DNA from: Dehalococcoidales bacterium
GTDB taxonomy: Bacteria > Chloroflexota > Dehalococcoidia > Dehalococcoidales > UBA2162
Assembly (NCBI GenBank): GCA_016932435.1
Contig: JAFGCW010000027.1
Span: forward strand, 1-19,496
Direction of reading: 5' to 3'
Length of the DNA stretch: 19,496 nucleotides
Below the pieces are notes generated by a model. It ran no database searches. It was given only the letters and a program-made list of their open reading frames with translations, and was not told the origin of the DNA. Positions 1-6,697 of the stretch are shown here, piece after piece. The position numbers and the translations under genes are program-made. Within the stretch, counting starts at the first letter, position 1. The number at the start of each line of letters is the position of its first letter.

Positions 1-1253
1 AGGTCCTGAACGAATTGGGATTGTTCCTCGAGCGGTGTATAAAACGCTGAATAGGTAGCTGCGGGTGGCCAGGGAAAAGCGAACAACGTAGCGTTACCTT
101 CATAGTAGTCCTCGATCAACGTTTCCCTGTCTATAGCCATGCTCAGCGCCTGTCTTACCTTGATATTATGGAAAGCCAGCTCCGGTTTGTCCAGCCGGCC
201 GATAGGGCAGGTTGGCCCACTTAATGATTTACTATATATAATGTCTGGACTGGTCTTTATAAGACTGCTGGCATCTTCCCAGCCGACGCCGCCCAGAGTG
301 GTGAATTTTCCTGTTCGCACTGCTGCCAGGCGGGTTGATAGGTCGGAAATATTAAGCGTTTTAACGGCATCCATATACGGTAATTGGTTCTCAGGATGGA
401 GAGGGTCATACTGCCAGTAATTAGGATTCCTTACAAAATTCATTGAACTACTATTGACATAATCCGTCAACATCCAGGGCCCTGTCCCGCAGGCATTCTC
501 CCAGTTCGCCATGTCACCATATTGTTCTATCGCCTCGGGGGGATAATCTGCGAATAAAAATCCACCACATACCAGGAACAACTGCCCGTGCATTGTTTCA
601 GGAACCTTGATTTCGACGGTATATTTGTCAAGAGCCGTTATGGACGTGGGACGGTACTGCGGGGGATAAACAAGATGAGGGTAACTCCCGGACGCCTCCC
701 AAATCCGATTCATGTTATAGGCTGCATCCTCGGCGGTATACTCTCTACCGTTTACCGGCGCCTTGTCCTGGTAATGAACCCCCTGGCGAATATGAAAGAT
801 GACAGTCTCATTATCGGGAAATTCCCAGCTTTCCGCCAATTGGCCTGTCAACAACTCGGTGCGACCGACAAAACCATTCACCCAGTCCTGTTCGCCGGTA
901 CCCGCAGGTCCTTTTGTCCAGTCTCCCTGCAGCATCTGCTGGTTAGTGAAAAATGTGGTGGTAACCATACCACCGACATGTCCCATATTGAACGCTTCAT
1001 CAAAACCTCCCACCGGATCAGGCATATATATATGGAGTGTCCCGCCATACTTCGGAACATCCGGTGACAGGAATCCCTCTTCTTGCTCGACTGTTTCTTC
1101 CTCGGTTTTTTCTTCTTCTCCAATGGTTATTTTTTGCCCGGTATCTTCTTCCGTTACCTTTCCTCCAGTTTCATCAGTTGTACTACAGGAAACCAGAAAT
1201 AGAGAGATTATCATTAAACAAGTTAATAACGCCCAAGTAAATCTTTTTAGCAT
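1..1253 (-). CDS. ABC transporter family 5 substrate-binding lipoprotein (3' end outside window)
   Basis: This is the extracytoplasmic solute-binding component of a peptide/nickel-type ABC importer (SBP_bac_5 family); it captures substrate outside the membrane and hands it to a permease not present here. The first 417 residues are visible. Residues 1-23 form a lipoprotein signal peptide with lipobox L-V-S-C, so Cys23 would be lipidated. A long Glu/Thr-rich spacer of about 40 residues follows before the folded domain begins near KYGGTLHIY. The family-typical segments YTAEDAAYNMNR, GTGPWMLTDY and ALSMAIDRETLIEDYYEG are present in order. The start is ATG at 1253, with GAGGAG about nine bases upstream. 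The rest of the gene, and any permease genes, lie to the left. Substrate cannot be told from sequence; oligopeptides are only the commonest case. Confidence 0.9.
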   Translation of the reverse strand, partial: MLKRFTWALLTCLMIISLFLVSCSTTDETGGKVTEEDTGQKITIGEEEKTEEETVEQEEGFLSPDVPKYGGTLHIYMPDPVGGFDEAFNMGHVGGMVTTTFFTNQQMLQGDWTKGPAGTGEQDWVNGFVGRTELLTGQLAESWEFPDNETVIFHIRQGVHYQDKAPVNGREYTAEDAAYNMNRIWEASGSYPHLVYPPQYRPTSITALDKYTVEIKVPETMHGQLFLVCGGFLFADYPPEAIEQYGDMANWENACGTGPWMLTDYVNSSSMNFVRNPNYWQYDPLHPENQLPYMDAVKTLNISDLSTRLAAVRTGKFTTLGGVGWEDASSLIKTSPDIIYSKSLSGPTCPIGRLDKPELAFHNIKVRQALSMAIDRETLIEDYYEGNATLFAFPWPPAATYSAFYTPLEEQSQFVQD

Positions 1254-1352
1254 TATATGAATCTCCTCATAAGGGTGATTTGGCAACTAATTATGATAAC
1301 CACTTTTTAAAAGGGGAATTCGTTTCTGCTTATCTGGAAAAATCAAAGGGCA

Positions 1353-1397
1353 CTACATTCCGTTATGATACGGATATAGTACCCGCACTATTATCAT
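1353..1397 (-). CDS. Candidate 14-residue leader ORF upstream of the solute-binding protein
   Basis: A very short ORF encodes MIIVRVLYPYHNGM and stops at TAG. It is preceded by AAAGGAGGT with four bases between GGAGGT and the ATG, a better ribosome binding site than that of most genes here. It lies between the predicted promoter at 1470-1499 and the solute-binding gene at 1253, so it would be translated from the same transcript. It could be a regulatory leader peptide or a chance ORF behind a purine-rich stretch. No homologue is recognised. Confidence 0.3.
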   Translation of the reverse strand: MIIVRVLYPYHNGM

Positions 1398-1469
1398 ATT
1401 CACCTCCTTTGGGAAGAAGGTACGAGATGGTAAAGGTTTAATATAAGATCGTGTTCAATAGAGGAGTTC

Positions 1470-1499
1470 ATAGTATTACAGCCGATTGAACAAAGTCAA
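1470..1499 (-). promoter_or_regulatory. Predicted housekeeping promoter for the solute-binding protein gene
   Basis: On the minus strand TTGACT (1499-1494) is separated by 18 bases from TACTAT (1475-1470). Transcription would start near 1463 and give a leader of about 210 bases containing the 14-codon ORF. The promoter begins only 22 bases after the stop of the upstream gene at 1522. No intrinsic terminator is visible between them, so read-through is possible. Confidence 0.45.
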
Positions 1500-1521
1500 T
1501 ACCCTATAAAAGGCTGAACTG

Positions 1522-2811
1522 CTAATTAGAGGTGATTACAGGATATTCCCAGTTCGAATTGTCAATTATGATATCAGCGTGTTCGGATGGAGGATATGCT
1601 ACTAAGTATTTTTTTTGAGCGGGGATGTACTTGATCTGATATCTTTCCTCTTCACCACCTCTCTCCAAACCTCTTTTCAGACACTCCTCGAATGATATAT
1701 CCAGGTACACATAGTAATTAACATACGGCGAGAATTCCTTCCTGAAAAGGAAGACACCTTCGAGGAGGACGATTGTGTCCGTGGATACCGAGTACGAATG
1801 CTTGTTCCGGAAGGAGTCCGTGTCAAGATCGAGGACGGTCAGTTCGGTGGAGAGACTGCCTTTTTTATGTATGGGGATTAATAATTCATCGATTACCTTA
1901 TCAATATTAAAACTCAGGTTGAAATAATTATTGGCGGCGTTTTCACCTGCGTACCGTATCTTCTGCGGATTATGGAAATCATCCATATGGATAATCTGTA
2001 CCGGGTAGTTGTTTCTAATAAGAAAATGGTTCAGTGCTTCGGTGAACAGGCTTTTACCGGACGCATCGATACCGGTAATTCCGATGATAAACGGATGGTC
2101 GGGCTGTTTTCGTGAGATGATAACTTTCAGTACCTTTTCAAACACAGGGATTCTGCGATCGAATATATCCAGGAGTTCCGTGAATTTATCTATAGTGAAG
2201 TCTGCCTCCTCCGGTTCACTGCCGCCGTACCCGTAGAGCGAACCGACCGACAGAGAGTTGTTATCACGGGCAGCTTCAAGGTCATGTATCCGGTCACCAA
2301 CAACTGCCGTACCGGGATTACCGAATTCTGTCCTTATTTTACCGGCAAGTTTCGACTTGGTGAGGTTATTTTCACCGATACACTCTGTATAATCGAAATA
2401 TCCCCTGATTTCCAGAGCATCGATGACGGTATCGAAGTAGCCAGGAGTGCTGTTGCTGAACAGAGCGAGTTTATAGCCACGTTTTCGCAGGATTTCAAGT
2501 GTTTCTTTCACACCGGGGTAGGTCTCTCCGAAAAGCCGATAGGTTTCTGCCTGTTCTTCGTGAATTTTCTCCTTTATCTCCTGCCATGTTACATGACTGC
2601 CTGGTGGGGTAAGGGCAATGTAGAATTCGGGTGAAGGAGCGCCGAAGTATTTCTCCATTTCTATTGGGGTCATTTGCAGAGTCAGGTCGAGTCGGTTAAA
2701 GGCCCTTTTTACTGCTTCATAGATAGGTCTGGTGGTTGAAGAAATCGTGCCGTCAAGGTCGAAGATAAGCAGTTCGACATCTACGGCACTTGTGGTATTT
2801 CTCTTATTCAA
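1522..2811 (-). CDS. HAD phosphatase fused to uridine kinase-like P-loop domain
   Basis: This 429-residue protein joins two enzyme domains. Residues 10-220 are a HAD-superfamily hydrolase of the phosphoglycolate phosphatase/beta-phosphoglucomutase type: motif I DLDGT at 18-22 (nucleophile Asp18, acid Asp20), motif II Ser119 in SNST, a motif III lysine at 152 or 154, and motif IV GDRIHD at 172-177. Residues 240-429 are a P-loop kinase of the uridine kinase/phosphoribulokinase type, with Walker A GIDASGKS at 247-254, the substrate-region motif MDDFH at 276-280 and LLEGVFLF further on. Both domains keep their catalytic residues. The start lies 15 bases after the glyA stop, so the two are probably co-transcribed. 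The joint reaction is unknown; a phosphatase and kinase acting on related sugar phosphates or nucleosides is one possibility. A chimeric reading frame is unlikely because the linker is continuous. Confidence 0.85.
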   Translation of the reverse strand: MNKRNTTSAVDVELLIFDLDGTISSTTRPIYEAVKRAFNRLDLTLQMTPIEMEKYFGAPSPEFYIALTPPGSHVTWQEIKEKIHEEQAETYRLFGETYPGVKETLEILRKRGYKLALFSNSTPGYFDTVIDALEIRGYFDYTECIGENNLTKSKLAGKIRTEFGNPGTAVVGDRIHDLEAARDNNSLSVGSLYGYGGSEPEEADFTIDKFTELLDIFDRRIPVFEKVLKVIISRKQPDHPFIIGITGIDASGKSLFTEALNHFLIRNNYPVQIIHMDDFHNPQKIRYAGENAANNYFNLSFNIDKVIDELLIPIHKKGSLSTELTVLDLDTDSFRNKHSYSVSTDTIVLLEGVFLFRKEFSPYVNYYVYLDISFEECLKRGLERGGEEERYQIKYIPAQKKYLVAYPPSEHADIIIDNSNWEYPVITSN

Positions 2812-2826
2812 TCGTCTTTTATTTTT

Positions 2827-4071
2827 CTAATCAGTAAATCCAGGCACCGGAAAGCGTGCGCACAGTTGAAGAACGTCGTTCTTTACTTCGTAAAGGAGGT
2901 TATCATCTTTCGGATTTTTCAGCACTCTGATTATCAACTGCGCTACCTGTTTCATTTCTTCTTTTCCCATGCCGCGAGTGGTCAAGGCTGGGGTCCCGAA
3001 CCTGACACCGCTGGTCTTCCTGGGCGGCAGGGGGTCGAATGGAATAGGTTCACGGTTGGCGACGATTCCGGCTTTACCGAGGGCTTCTTCGGCTTGTCTG
3101 CCGTTGATTTTCATCCCGAGGAGTTTTACCAACAGGAGATGTGTATCGGTGCCGCCGGAGACAAGCTCGAATCCACCTTTTTTCAATTCCTCGCCGAGGG
3201 TAAATGCGTTATCGATAACGTTTCGCTGGTATTCGGCGAACTCAGGCTGGAGAGCTTCATGGAAAGCTACCGCCTTGGCAGCGATTATCTGCATCAGGGG
3301 GCCACCCTGGTTGCCGGGGAAGACAGCGGTATCCAGTGCTGACGCGTACTCTTTACGGGCTAAAATAAAACCACCCCGTGGACCGCGAAGCGTCTTGTGG
3401 GTGGTTGCTGTAACCACATCGGCATATGGTATAGGAGACGGATGTAATCCGGCGGCTATCATGCCGGCGGTGTGAGCTATATCAACCATGAGTTTCGCTC
3501 CGACCATATCGGCAATGCGGCGGAACTGTTCGAAGTCGATAATCCTGGGGTAGGCGGAAGCACCGGTAACGATTAGTTTCGGTTTATGTTCTTTAGCCAG
3601 TTTTTCAAGCCCAGGGAAGTCTATTCTCTCGGTGTCTCTGCTGACACCGTACCTGATGAAATTGTAAGTCCTGCCGGAAAAGTTAATTTTCTCTCCGTGA
3701 GTAAGATGTCCGCCGATATTCATCTCCATCGACATCACGGTGTCGCCATATTCGAGGAGTCCGTAATACGCGGCGGCATTAGCCTGGGAGCCGCTGTGGG
3801 GTTGTACATTGGCGTACTCGGATTTGTACAACTCTATAAGCCTGCGTACGGCAAGTTCTTCTATTTCATCAGCGTTCTCGCAGCCACCGTAATAGCGGTT
3901 GTGCGGGTATCCTTCAGCATATTTGCTGGTAAAAACGGACGCTTCAGCCTCAAACACGGCTTTGCTCGGGTAATTTTCGGAGGCTATCAGGTCCAGTGTT
4001 TCGTTATGCCTTTTTAATTCCCGGTCTATGATACGACCGACTTCGGGGTCGTATTGATGTAAAGAACTCAT
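2827..4071 (-). CDS. glyA: Serine hydroxymethyltransferase
   Basis: This cytoplasmic PLP enzyme interconverts serine plus tetrahydrofolate with glycine plus 5,10-methylene-tetrahydrofolate, the main entry of one-carbon units. The 414-residue length is normal for bacteria. The PLP lysine is Lys226 in TATTHKTLRGPRGG, with Asp197 and His200 in VDIAHTAG; the N-terminal LIASENYPS and YAEGYPHNRYYGG segments are also typical. An in-frame GTG lies at 4083, but the ATG at 4071 is chosen because GGAGG sits five bases upstream of it and codons from 4083 would run through that site. It is the first gene of a likely two-gene unit with the HAD/kinase fusion and has its own predicted promoter at 4088-4117. 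Confidence 0.97.
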   Translation of the reverse strand: MSSLHQYDPEVGRIIDRELKRHNETLDLIASENYPSKAVFEAEASVFTSKYAEGYPHNRYYGGCENADEIEELAVRRLIELYKSEYANVQPHSGSQANAAAYYGLLEYGDTVMSMEMNIGGHLTHGEKINFSGRTYNFIRYGVSRDTERIDFPGLEKLAKEHKPKLIVTGASAYPRIIDFEQFRRIADMVGAKLMVDIAHTAGMIAAGLHPSPIPYADVVTATTHKTLRGPRGGFILARKEYASALDTAVFPGNQGGPLMQIIAAKAVAFHEALQPEFAEYQRNVIDNAFTLGEELKKGGFELVSGGTDTHLLLVKLLGMKINGRQAEEALGKAGIVANREPIPFDPLPPRKTSGVRFGTPALTTRGMGKEEMKQVAQLIIRVLKNPKDDNLLYEVKNDVLQLCARFPVPGFTD

Positions 4072-4087
4072 TTTTCCTCCCACTTGA

Positions 4088-4117
4088 AGTCTACAACCCG
4101 GTATGATTTGGTGTCAA
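4088..4117 (-). promoter_or_regulatory. Predicted housekeeping promoter for glyA
   Basis: On the minus strand a perfect -35 TTGACA (4117-4112) is followed after 18 bases by TAGACT (4093-4088). Transcription would start near 4081, leaving only about ten bases before the ATG at 4071, just enough to include the GGAGG site. The very short leader resembles that predicted for uvrB in this window. Confidence 0.5.
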
Positions 4118-4195
4118 TAAATTTATGCTTAGCTATTGGTATTTTCGTGAAATGAATTATTGTTTGTATTTTCTTTTTTCTTTCCTCTCCCTCAG

Positions 4196-4239
4196 TTACG
4201 AAAGACTCCCTCTCCAAATGGAAAGAGAGTCTTTCGTAA
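4196..4239. repeat. Large inverted repeat (20-base arms, 4-base loop)
   Basis: Arms 4196-4215 and 4220-4239 flank an AAAT loop. The outer 13 bases match exactly (TTACGAAAGACTC against GAGTCTTTCGTAA). The inner part has two mismatches on the plus strand, but these become G-U pairs in a minus-strand RNA, so that RNA could form a continuous 20-base-pair stem. No run of T follows on either strand, so it is not a standard intrinsic terminator. It lies between the serpin stop and the glyA promoter and could be an mRNA-stabilising or attenuating hairpin after the serpin, or a dispersed repeat. Confidence 0.8.
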
Positions 4240-4321
4240 ATAAGATTGTCTGGGTTCAGTGTAAATCCTGTTTAAGATGTGGGACGTTTACTTGAATCGG
4301 TAAAGGGCGGGAGAAGAAAAT

Positions 4322-4444
4322 TTGGATTTAACGAGGATTAAAGATATACTTTTCGGCTATTATGAGAAGTCACGATGGAATCGGGACGACGTGGTAATTT
4401 CTATGATCCGAAAAAACTCGGTTAGAGGTGACTATCATTATTAA
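4322..4444 (+). CDS. Doubtful 40-residue ORF in the serpin-glyA gap
   Basis: This ORF starts with TTG, has GGGAG eight bases upstream, and encodes a hydrophilic, plausibly folded sequence including RIKDILFGYYEK and DDVVISMIRKN. It lies on the strand opposite to both neighbours and has no visible promoter. No family is recognised. It may be a small gene, a remnant of a decayed gene or chance. The rest of the 4072-4507 gap holds the two hairpins listed separately and otherwise nothing recognisable. Confidence 0.2.
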   Translation: MDLTRIKDILFGYYEKSRWNRDDVVISMIRKNSVRGDYHY

Positions 4445-4453
4445 GAATGCCAT

Positions 4454-4478
4454 CCGCCTGCGGTGGACCGGTAGGCGG
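4454..4478. repeat. GC-rich hairpin downstream of the serpin
   Basis: CCGCCT (4454-4459) pairs with AGGCGG (4473-4478), and inside this GGT pairs with ACC. It lies 30 bases after the serpin stop on the minus strand. No T run follows on that strand, so termination would be weak or factor-dependent. The sequence resembles GC-rich intergenic palindromes found dispersed in many bacteria. Confidence 0.45.
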
Positions 4479-4507
4479 TGAAACTCGGATTGGTGAAGCG
4501 GATGAGG

Positions 4508-5782
4508 TTATTCGGAAGGATTGAGAACACAGCCGAGGAAGAGTATCGAGTTTGTTTCTATATCCCTGATAAGGAAAATAAAGGGGCGGTCAACGTATAT
4601 TTTAGCTTCAACAGCAGGTGCAGACTCCTCCATAACTACTGCTGTAGCCGCGGCCGCTTCGGTGCCGGTTTCGTCGACCAGAACAAACGCCTTATGAAGT
4701 ACGTCTGCAATAAACAGTCCTTTACTGCCTGTCATGCCGGAAAAATCGGCGTTTTCAAAAGCACTTGCCATGCCCATTTCCCGGAGGATGTCTTTCAGGC
4801 TGAACTCGGATTCGAATTCGAACCTGGGCATCTGTAGCTGGACCAGTTTTCTCTCAATAGCGGATATAATGTTCTGTAGAAGACTATAAGTTATTTGACT
4901 TTGAAAATCGTTGAAACCACCTTCTTCAGGCAATATGATTATCATCGACATTTTGCCACCGCTATAGAGTAATTGAACAGCCTGGTAGTTATTTCCTTCG
5001 GCATATCCGTGTGTTTCCGTCTGTCTCATCATCGGTACCTTGATTTCAGTCCCATCGAGGAGGTGGAACGTGTCATCGATTGTCATGCTTTCGCGGAATT
5101 TATAGTACCAGGAAGCTTTAAAATAGATAGCATTGGTAAGGACAAGACGTGTATCTGGATTTATATTAACCGGAGAAATGATATCCTTAATTCTGCCTTC
5201 GGTTTTATCACTCACCCAACTATTGATGGATTTGCAGGATTCCTGCGGGTGATTTACAAAATCAAGCGTAATCATACCGGCCCCGTAATTTTCAGCCAGG
5301 ACATCAAGGAATTCAGGCAGAAAGACATAATCTTCCTGCCCCCATAACGCATTTGCTATGGTGAGATGAAAATCCTTATCACCTTTATCCCGGGAAGACA
5401 ACTTTAAATCGAGGTAATTGAAAACAGGATGCAGATCAGCCTGCGGCATGGTGAAATGAAGCGTATCAGCCATCTGCTTTTCAGTCTCTTCACGGGCCCC
5501 GGCATACGTCATTGCCAGCGCCTGTGATATTGAATAGGGCGAAAAGAATAAGTTACCGTCAATGTCCTGGAGATTATGATATAAGTCGAAAGCGAATTCA
5601 CCATTTCCGTCTGACAGATTGGCCATGCCACCCTGGTTAATTTTAGGATGAGTATTTCTGGATATTTCAGATACTTGAGCGCTTGCTCCTTCCGGAGGGG
5701 ATACCAGCGGCTGACTGCAGGCAGTAAGACTTATCGATATTATAGCTGACAGTAGAAGCAATACAATTTTCGTTTTCAACAT
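4508..5782 (-). CDS. Secreted lipoprotein serpin (serine protease inhibitor)
   Basis: This is a 424-residue serpin, a suicide inhibitor that traps serine or cysteine proteases by inserting its cleaved reactive loop into a beta-sheet. Residues 1-22 form a lipoprotein signal peptide with lipobox L-T-A-C, so it would be anchored to the outer face of the membrane by Cys22. The fold follows (NLFFSPYSISQALAMTYAGA, LTNAIYFKASW, FIADVLHKAFVLVDETGTEAA, DRPFIFLIRD). The hinge from Glu371 reads E-T-G-T-E-A-A-A-A-T, the small-residue pattern of inhibitory serpins. Alignment by eye to alpha-1-antitrypsin places P1-P1' at Ser387-Ala388. ATG 5782 is chosen because AGAGGAAG precedes it, the signal peptide begins there, and the upstream alternative at 5854 lies inside the -35 element. 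The target protease is unknown. Confidence 0.95.
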   Translation of the reverse strand: MLKTKIVLLLLSAIISISLTACSQPLVSPPEGASAQVSEISRNTHPKINQGGMANLSDGNGEFAFDLYHNLQDIDGNLFFSPYSISQALAMTYAGAREETEKQMADTLHFTMPQADLHPVFNYLDLKLSSRDKGDKDFHLTIANALWGQEDYVFLPEFLDVLAENYGAGMITLDFVNHPQESCKSINSWVSDKTEGRIKDIISPVNINPDTRLVLTNAIYFKASWYYKFRESMTIDDTFHLLDGTEIKVPMMRQTETHGYAEGNNYQAVQLLYSGGKMSMIIILPEEGGFNDFQSQITYSLLQNIISAIERKLVQLQMPRFEFESEFSLKDILREMGMASAFENADFSGMTGSKGLFIADVLHKAFVLVDETGTEAAAATAVVMEESAPAVEAKIYVDRPFIFLIRDIETNSILFLGCVLNPSE

Positions 5783-5825
5783 GGCGTAACTTCCTCTGGA
5801 TATTATTACTATAACACTCGGCCTG

Positions 5826-5854
5826 AGTATATAATCACAAGGAAGTTCTGTCAA
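5826..5854 (-). promoter_or_regulatory. Near-consensus promoter for the serpin gene
   Basis: On the minus strand the perfect -35 TTGACA (5854-5849) is 17 bases from TATACT (5831-5826). Transcription would start near 5819 and give a leader of about 37 bases containing the serpin ribosome binding site. The match suggests strong, housekeeping-type expression of the serpin. Confidence 0.75.
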
Positions 5855-5974
5855 TGCAAATGTGAAGATATATTGAAGCCAGACAGGAATCGAACAGGCA
5901 TTTTAAGAAGAAAGAGATCGAAAGGAATGTCTATTAGGGGCACAATTATAACCATTCGTATACTTGCGTTGTAA

Positions 5975-6003
5975 TTGACTTCACATAAATAAAATGTTAA
6001 TAT
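5975..6003 (+). promoter_or_regulatory. Strong predicted promoter for udg and the downstream gene run
   Basis: TTGACT (5975-5980) is 17 bases from TAATAT (5998-6003). Transcription would start near 6010, 38 bases before the udg start. The leader contains a weak five-pair hairpin (GGAAG 6016-6020 with CTTCC 6029-6033). It is the best plus-strand promoter I can see before the terminator at 12632 and is divergent from the serpin promoter. Confidence 0.7.
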
Positions 6004-6047
6004 AGGCGAAAAGACGGAAGGGTAGTCACTTCCAGGTCTGTGATACG

Positions 6048-6650
6048 ATGTCAGCACTGACTGAACTCTATAAGGAAATCGCACTCTGTCAGCAGTGTGA
6101 AATAGCCAGGTTCCGCACGAATGTAGTACCGGGTGAGGGAGCAGAGGACGCGGATATTCTTTTCATCGGCGAAGCACCGGGATATCATGAAGACCAGCAG
6201 GGTCGTCCATTCGTAGGCCAGGCAGGCAAATTTCTCGATGAACTTATTGCTTCCATCAACCTGAAACGTGAGCAGATCTATATAGCTAATGTCATCAAAT
6301 GCCGTCCGACCGGAAATCGCGATCCGTTGCCGACTGAGATCCGAAACTGCCGGGGCTGGCTGGAACGCCAGATAGAGATTATATCTCCCAAGATAATAGT
6401 GACTCTCGGACGTTTCTCGATGTCCATGTTCTTTCCGGGTAAGTCAATCAGCAAGATACATGGCACGGCGGTAAAGCAGGACGGAGTTCTCTACTTTGCC
6501 ATGTATCACCCTGCGGCAGCTCTTCACCAGGCAGCCCTGCGGGAAACGATAATGGCGGACATGAAGAAGATTCCGGCCCTGCTCGAACAGGAAGAGGAAG
6601 TGGAAGAAGAAAAACCGGAACCTCAGCAGCTTAATATGTTCGACCTGTAA
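6048..6650 (+). CDS. Family 4 iron-sulfur uracil-DNA glycosylase
   Basis: This enzyme removes uracil from DNA, starting base-excision repair of deaminated cytosine. The 200-residue protein has the four cysteines that hold the [4Fe-4S] cluster in family 4 (Cys14, Cys17, Cys85, Cys101). It also has the active-site motif GEAPG at 41-45, the GRPFVGQAGKFLD segment and the second catalytic motif YHPAAAL near the C-terminus. After the enzyme domain comes a glutamate-rich linker, and the last seven residues QLNMFDL look like a beta sliding-clamp binding motif. The ribosome binding site is weak (AGG about 12 bases upstream). The promoter at 5975-6003 serves it, and rnj follows after 47 bases. Confidence 0.95.
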   Translation: MSALTELYKEIALCQQCEIARFRTNVVPGEGAEDADILFIGEAPGYHEDQQGRPFVGQAGKFLDELIASINLKREQIYIANVIKCRPTGNRDPLPTEIRNCRGWLERQIEIISPKIIVTLGRFSMSMFFPGKSISKIHGTAVKQDGVLYFAMYHPAAALHQAALRETIMADMKKIPALLEQEEEVEEEKPEPQQLNMFDL

Positions 6651-6697
6651 TTACCCTTTCAACGAGATTCTAATATAGAGGTATAGATATATATATA

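Noticed and set aside
588..1260. Plus-strand open frames of 150-160 codons opposite the solute-binding protein.
   Set aside because: They are antisense to a clear gene, have no family features and no good ribosome binding sites.
4072..4083. GTG start for GlyA at 4083.
   Set aside because: The added codons are the Shine-Dalgarno sequence of the ATG at 4071.
4454..4478. Hairpin considered as an intrinsic terminator for the serpin gene.
   Set aside because: No T run follows it on the minus strand, so it is listed only as a hairpin.
5783..5854. Extension of the serpin reading frame to a start at 5854.
   Set aside because: That start lies in the -35 element of the serpin promoter. The signal peptide and ribosome binding site place the start at 5782.
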